Part shown: positions 59,918-64,000 of the stretch, in pieces
Layout of the letters: each line of letters starts with the position of its first letter
Position numbering within the stretch: position 1 is the first letter of the stretch
Source: Solirubrobacterales bacterium
GTDB lineage: Bacteria; Actinomycetota; Thermoleophilia; Solirubrobacterales; 70-9
Length of the DNA stretch: 64,000 nucleotides
NCBI GenBank assembly: GCA_025936755.1
Contig: JAICSS010000007.1
Span: 1-64,000, forward strand
Reading direction: 5' to 3'
The notes under the pieces: generated by a model
The model's database searches: none
The model's input: the letters and a program-made list of their open reading frames with translations, nothing else
Told to the model about the DNA's origin: nothing
Made by a program: the position numbers and the translations under genes

Positions 59918-60685
59918 CTAGCGAGCGCGACAGCTGCGGGCGATGCCGGTGCTGATGCGATGGCCGTCCTGGAGCGTGAAGGTCGCTTTGGCGAAGGAGA
60001 AGAAGCCGGCGGTGACTCGCTTCGGCAAGGGGCAGGAGGCGCTGAGGTAGCTGAACCGCTCGTTTCGGTAGGTGTAGCGGCGGAAGAGGTCCATCTCGAA
60101 GCGGGCGAAGCGGGGCCAGGGCCCCAGCGTCGCCGGCAGGTGGGCGACGAGCACCGTTCCGAACCTGCCGGGCCGCAGGTGGATCAGGAACGGGAGGACG
60201 ACCGAGGTCGGGGGAAGGAGGGAGATGCCGTGGACGATCACGGCCCGGCGCCCGTGGATCCTGCCGTTGAAGGCGAGCAGCCTGGCGTGGACCGCGAACG
60301 GCGGCTGGTGGGGGACCTTCACCTGCGCCAGCATCCGGCCGGTGCCGATCAATGCCGGCCGGCACTCTTCGAGCGCGCGAGCGCTGGTGGTGTTCCGCAG
60401 CTGCCGCGGCGAGCAGGTCGGCAGGCCGCGGGTGGTGATCACGCCCTGCCCCGGAATTCCCAGTTCGACCTGGGTGACCCGCGGCAGGACGCTGCGATCG
60501 GCCGTTTCGAGGCCGGCCCGCAACTGGACCGAGACCGGTGCCGTCCTGTCCCGGGGCAGGGCCAGCGGCGCGAAGCGGCCGTCGAGGGAGACGATCAGGT
60601 TGCCGCGCTGGACGCGCTCGCCACGGGCGACGCCGGCCAGCGCCAGCGCCGCCAGCAGCAGGGCCACGATGGCCCCTCGCCTCAT
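59918..60685 (-). CDS. Secreted protein of unknown function
   Basis: 255 residues with signal peptide (MRRGAIVALLLAALALAGVARG). The mature part is beta-rich with three cysteines in pattern CSPRQL, ECRPALIG and SCPLPKR near YLSASCPLPKR, and ends TGIARSCRAR. It resembles secreted hypothetical proteins that I cannot name. The ATG overlaps the stop of the upstream secreted protein (ATGA). Confidence 0.75.
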   Translation of the reverse strand: MRRGAIVALLLAALALAGVARGERVQRGNLIVSLDGRFAPLALPRDRTAPVSVQLRAGLETADRSVLPRVTQVELGIPGQGVITTRGLPTCSPRQLRNTTSARALEECRPALIGTGRMLAQVKVPHQPPFAVHARLLAFNGRIHGRRAVIVHGISLLPPTSVVLPFLIHLRPGRFGTVLVAHLPATLGPWPRFARFEMDLFRRYTYRNERFSYLSASCPLPKRVTAGFFSFAKATFTLQDGHRISTGIARSCRAR

Positions 60686-61167
60686 CCGTACCTCGAGAAC
60701 TTGAAGCTGCACCAGTCGAAGCCGAAGGCGAGGACGACGTTGTTGGCGAGGTTGCCGTTGTGGATGAAGCGGGCGGTCAGGCGCTGCGCCTTGATCGGCT
60801 GGTCCCGCCGCAGCGCCTCGGTGATCTTGCGGAGATAGGACTCCTGACGGTTCAGGTAGGTGAACCACCTGGCGAGGCGGTCGACGTCGGCTTCGGGCCT
60901 CGGCACGGCGGAGATCTGCTTGACGGTGCCGCCGAAGATCGAGGCCGCCCTGGCGAACTTCTTCGCCGCCGCCTCGAACCTTTCGGCCTTGATGTCGGCC
61001 CGGGCCCCCTTCATCGCCCGCTGCGTGGCGAGCGCGTCGGGCTTGCAGACCTTCTCCAGCGTCGCGACGTATTCGTCGCGGGTCGGGGCTTCCGCCGCGG
61101 GGGCGGTCGCGGCGGCGAAGAGTGCCGCCGCGAGGAGCGAGAGGGTGACGGCGATCGGTCTAGGCAC
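60682..61167 (-). CDS. Small secreted helical protein of unknown function
   Basis: 161 residues from GTG 61167, signal peptide (IAVTLSLLAAALFAAATAPAAEA). The mature part is helical with two cysteines (EKVCKPDALA, DWCSFKFSRYG), perhaps joined by a disulfide. It overlaps the MMPL gene end by 8 bases and the next gene by ATGA, so the three genes MMPL, this one and the secreted protein at 59918 form one operon. Confidence 0.75.
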   Translation of the reverse strand: MPRPIAVTLSLLAAALFAAATAPAAEAPTRDEYVATLEKVCKPDALATQRAMKGARADIKAERFEAAAKKFARAASIFGGTVKQISAVPRPEADVDRLARWFTYLNRQESYLRKITEALRRDQPIKAQRLTARFIHNGNLANNVVLAFGFDWCSFKFSRYG

Positions 61168-64000
61168 TGCTCGGCCTCGCTTCCGGCTCGGAGATCAACA
61201 GGTTACGGCGGGGAAGGACCCGCTCCAGCAACGGCGGCACCCGCCAGACGCGGTCGCCCAGCAGCAGCATCAGCGCCGGCAGCAGGACGATCCGGACGAC
61301 GGTCGCGTCGAGCAGGATCGCCACCGTCAGCCCCACCCCCATCTGGCTCACGGTCGCGATCGGGGCGGCGGCGAAGGAGACGAAGACGGCGGCCATGATC
61401 GCCGCGGCGCCGGTGACGACGCCGGCGGTGCGCTCGAGGCCGAAGGCGATCGCGGCGCGGTTGTCGCCGTCGGCCTCGTAGCTCTCCCGCATCCGCGCGA
61501 TCAGGAACACCGCGTAGTCGATCGAGAGCCCGAAGGTGACGCCGAAGATCGCACCGGCGCCGACGGTGTCGACGTAGGGGTGGCCGCCGAGCGGATAGCC
61601 GTCGGGGATCCGGCAGACGAGCGTCATCACCCCGATCGCGGCGGCGACCGAGGCGAGGTTGAGACAGACCGTCAGCAGCGCCAGGAGCGGCGCCCGCAGG
61701 ATCACGACGAGGGCCAGCAGGGTGAAGAGGACGAAGGCGCCGATCACCAGCGGCAGCCGCGCTTCGGTCGCTTCGCCATAGGTGTTGAGGGTGGCGGCGC
61801 CGCCGGTGACGCCGGTCCGCAGCCCGCTCGCCGCCGCCAGCCGCGCCGCCTCGGCCTCGAGCCGCGCGCCGGTGCGCCGCGAGCCCTCGCTGTTGAACGG
61901 GTAATCGGAGACGACGAGCATCCGCGCGGCCTGACCGCCGCGATCGACGCTGATCGCCTCGCCGGCTTGGGCGCGCGGCCGCGGCGGCGCGCCGTCGAGG
62001 GCGGAGAGGACGAAGTAGCCGGAGTCGAAGAGGCCGGGGGATTGCCGCCGCAGCGCTTCGGCGCCGAGGGCGAGCGGCGTCGCCACGGCGCTCACCCGGC
62101 CCCCGGCCGCGGCGAGCTTCCTCTGCAGCGGATAGGCGCGGTGGAACCCTTCCGAGAGCCCGCTCCGCAGCGCCCCGGCGCCGCCTTCGAGTTCGACCAG
62201 GCCGCCGGCGAGGCGTTCGGCGCCGTCGCCGAGGCGATCGAGGCCGTCGCCGAGGCCGGCGGTGGCGTCGGCGAGCCTGCCGACCCCGTCTTCGAGCCGG
62301 GCGCCGCCGGGGACGAGGCGGTTGAGGCCGCCGTTGACTCCCTGGGCGACGTCGCGCAGGCGGCGAACTTCGGTGCGGTTGGCGGCGACGGTGCGGGCGA
62401 GGATGCGGGCCTGGTCGGCGAGCGGCTGCAGGGACGGGTCTTCGGCCGCCGCGCCTTCGAGCTCGCGGGCGAGCTTGCGCGACCGGGCCTGCTCGCCGCC
62501 GCGCAGGCGCGGCACCAGCGAGCGCAGGCCGAGGGTGAGGCTGAGGCTGCCGACCGAGACTTCGCGCTGACCGCGGGCGAGGCGCCTGCTGCCCTCCTGC
62601 AGGCGACCGATCGCCGCGGTCGCTTCTTCGCCCCGGCCGGCGGCGCGCTTCAGCTCGGAGGCGATCGTGCCGGCGCCGGCAGCCGCGCGCTGGGAGCCGT
62701 CGGCGAGCAGACCGCTCCCCGCCGCCCCTTCGGCGAGGCCGGAGCGGAGCTCGGAGACCGCGTCGGCGGCGCGGCGCAGGCCGGGCCCGAGCTTCTCGAG
62801 CTGCGCCGTGCCTTCGGCTCCCTCGGCCGTGAGCCTGCTCCCGAGCGAGCGCAGCGGCGCGGCGCGGCGGGCGACCGGTCCCGGCCCGATCACCGTCCTC
62901 ACCCCGGGCTGGGCGGCGATCCGCCGCTGCCAGCGCTCCAGCGCCGCCAGGTGGCGGCGGTCGGTGATCGGACCGTGCTCGCTGGCGGCGACGAGGACGA
63001 ACGGCGCCTCCCAGCCGGGACCGACGGCGCGGTCGATCGCCTCCGCGTCTTCCCGGGCGGGATTCGAGCTCGGCAGCTCGTCGATCCCCGGGGCGCCGGT
63101 GGTGAAGCCGAGCACCGGCAGGGTCAGCAGGAACAGGGGCGCGGCGACCAGGCAGGCGGCCAGCGCCGGGTTGCGCAGCGCCCGCGCCGCCGCGGCGGCG
63201 ACCGTCGAGCGCTCCCCCGGCCGCGACGCTGGCCCGATCCGCGCGGCGTTGATCCGCGGCCCGAGCAGGCCAAGCAACGCCGGCACCGCCAGGGTCGAGA
63301 CGACGACGCTGATCACGGTCACGACCGCCGTCGCGGTGGCGAGAGAGAGCAGCAGCGAGCCCGGCTGGAGGAAGGCGGAGAAGACGAGGGCGACGATCAG
63401 GGTGACGCCGGCGAAGAGGGTGGTGCGGCCGGCCGTCGATCGGGCAATGGCGGCGGCCCGCCAGGGATCCGGATCGCGCTCCAGCTCCTCGCGGAAGCGG
63501 GAGACGATCAGCAGCGAGTAGTCGACCCCGAGCGCCAGGCCCATCATCGTGCAGACGACGAGGGCGAGGGCGTCGATCGTCATCAGCCCGGAGAGCAGCG
63601 AGAGCACGCCGCGCCCGGCGAGGACGGTGAGGGCGCCGAAGGCGAGCGGGATCGCCGCGGCGACGACCGAGCGGAAGACGAAGAGGAGGACGAGGATCAG
63701 CAGCGGCGCCGCCAGCAGCTCCGCCCGCTCGGTCGAGCCGAGCGATTCCTCCTGCAGGGCCCGCGAGACGGTGGCGAAGCCGGACTGGGTGGCGACCACC
63801 GGCTCGCGCACGCGAGCTTCGAGCGTTCGGTCCAGCTCGGGGACCACGTCCCGCATCGCCTGCGCAAGCGGTACGCGGAAGTCGACTAAAACGAGGGCCT
63901 TGTCGCGGTCGGGCCGGAGCGAGTTGAGCGAGCCCCGGTCCCAGGGAGAGAGCACCGTCGCCCGGCGCTCGCGCCGAAGGGCCGCCACCAGGCGCGGCCC
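61160..64000 (-). CDS. MMPL family (RND superfamily) transporter, N-terminus cut by right edge
   Basis: At least 946 residues; the frame is open to position 64000, and the first membrane helix with part of the external domain is missing. Two RND halves: helices with VVCTMMGLALGVDYSLLIVSRFRE and FGVTFGLSIDYAVFLIARMRES (the GxDY motifs used for proton coupling). Between them is a long external region with coiled-coil Gly/Leu repeats (LGDGLDRLGDGAERLAGGLVE). Such proteins export lipids or hydrophobic compounds in actinobacteria; the cargo is unknown. Downstream secreted proteins may help as periplasmic partners. Confidence 0.92.
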   Translation of the reverse strand, partial: GPRLVAALRRERRATVLSPWDRGSLNSLRPDRDKALVLVDFRVPLAQAMRDVVPELDRTLEARVREPVVATQSGFATVSRALQEESLGSTERAELLAAPLLILVLLFVFRSVVAAAIPLAFGALTVLAGRGVLSLLSGLMTIDALALVVCTMMGLALGVDYSLLIVSRFREELERDPDPWRAAAIARSTAGRTTLFAGVTLIVALVFSAFLQPGSLLLSLATATAVVTVISVVVSTLAVPALLGLLGPRINAARIGPASRPGERSTVAAAAARALRNPALAACLVAAPLFLLTLPVLGFTTGAPGIDELPSSNPAREDAEAIDRAVGPGWEAPFVLVAASEHGPITDRRHLAALERWQRRIAAQPGVRTVIGPGPVARRAAPLRSLGSRLTAEGAEGTAQLEKLGPGLRRAADAVSELRSGLAEGAAGSGLLADGSQRAAAGAGTIASELKRAAGRGEEATAAIGRLQEGSRRLARGQREVSVGSLSLTLGLRSLVPRLRGGEQARSRKLARELEGAAAEDPSLQPLADQARILARTVAANRTEVRRLRDVAQGVNGGLNRLVPGGARLEDGVGRLADATAGLGDGLDRLGDGAERLAGGLVELEGGAGALRSGLSEGFHRAYPLQRKLAAAGGRVSAVATPLALGAEALRRQSPGLFDSGYFVLSALDGAPPRPRAQAGEAISVDRGGQAARMLVVSDYPFNSEGSRRTGARLEAEAARLAAASGLRTGVTGGAATLNTYGEATEARLPLVIGAFVLFTLLALVVILRAPLLALLTVCLNLASVAAAIGVMTLVCRIPDGYPLGGHPYVDTVGAGAIFGVTFGLSIDYAVFLIARMRESYEADGDNRAAIAFGLERTAGVVTGAAAIMAAVFVSFAAAPIATVSQMGVGLTVAILLDATVVRIVLLPALMLLLGDRVWRVPPLLERVLPRRNLLISEPEARPSSA

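Noticed and set aside
60860-63889. 1009-codon open frame on the plus strand
   Set aside because: Antisense to the MMPL transporter with clear membrane helices; composition is that of a shadow frame.
1-64000. Prophage, integrated element or attachment sites
   Set aside because: No integrase, transposase, phage structural gene or direct repeats flanking the locus could be seen.

Overview
The window is a high-GC, gene-dense bacterial chromosome segment. Genes are short-spaced, and neighbours very often share start and stop codons (ATGA, GTGA, TAGTG). GroES/GroEL sit under a CIRCE operator. There is a fused PafB-PafC regulator, a long Lhr helicase, a PPOX-type flavoprotein, a DUF2600 protein and many GTG and TTG starts. 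Together these point to an actinobacterium, most likely Thermoleophilia/Solirubrobacterales. The lineage is inferred from gene content and was not tested. I found no tRNA, rRNA, CRISPR array, integrase or transposase, and no gene-free stretch over about 130 bases.

Layout. 1-6100: chaperonins, small enzymes, a secreted RTX-like repeat protein, protein-L-isoaspartate methyltransferase and a Crp/Fnr regulator. 6151-10797: Lhr helicase, whose coding sequence contains two long palindromic insertions. 10839-51848: a large surface-polysaccharide locus. It holds an O-antigen ligase, a polyprenyl-phosphate sugar transferase, dTDP-rhamnose synthesis (rmlA, B, C, D), many glycosyltransferases, a Wzm/Wzt ABC exporter, two methyltransferases, two nucleotide-sugar epimerases, a polyprenol-phosphate-mannose synthase, four related multi-pass membrane proteins, three related secreted clan-A glycoside hydrolases, a phosphopantetheinyl transferase and a PQQ-type sugar dehydrogenase. 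Two PIN-type toxin-antitoxin pairs lie inside it. 51874-64000: penicillin-acylase-family hydrolase, MBL-fold hydrolase, fused PafBC, HD/OB-fold nuclease-like protein, DUF2600 protein, a DNA-binding-less TetR-like protein, two secreted proteins of unknown function and an MMPL transporter cut by the right edge.

How the genes fit together (inference). RmlABCD supply dTDP-L-rhamnose. The polyprenyl-phosphate transferase starts a lipid-linked glycan, and the GT2/GT4 enzymes extend it. Polyprenol-phosphate-mannose made by the DPM1-like enzyme feeds GT-C-type membrane glycosyltransferases. Wzm/Wzt export the chain, the ligase attaches it, and the secreted glycoside hydrolases trim it.

The most novel element is at 45799-49646. 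A QueC-like PP-loop ATPase with a four-cysteine zinc-type site is fused to a polysaccharide pyruvyl transferase, followed by a second stand-alone copy of the PP-loop protein; I cannot assign either to a described glycan-modifying step. A second window-wide signal is a promoter style: TANNNT placed only 6-9 bases before the start codon of about sixteen genes, suggesting leaderless mRNAs.
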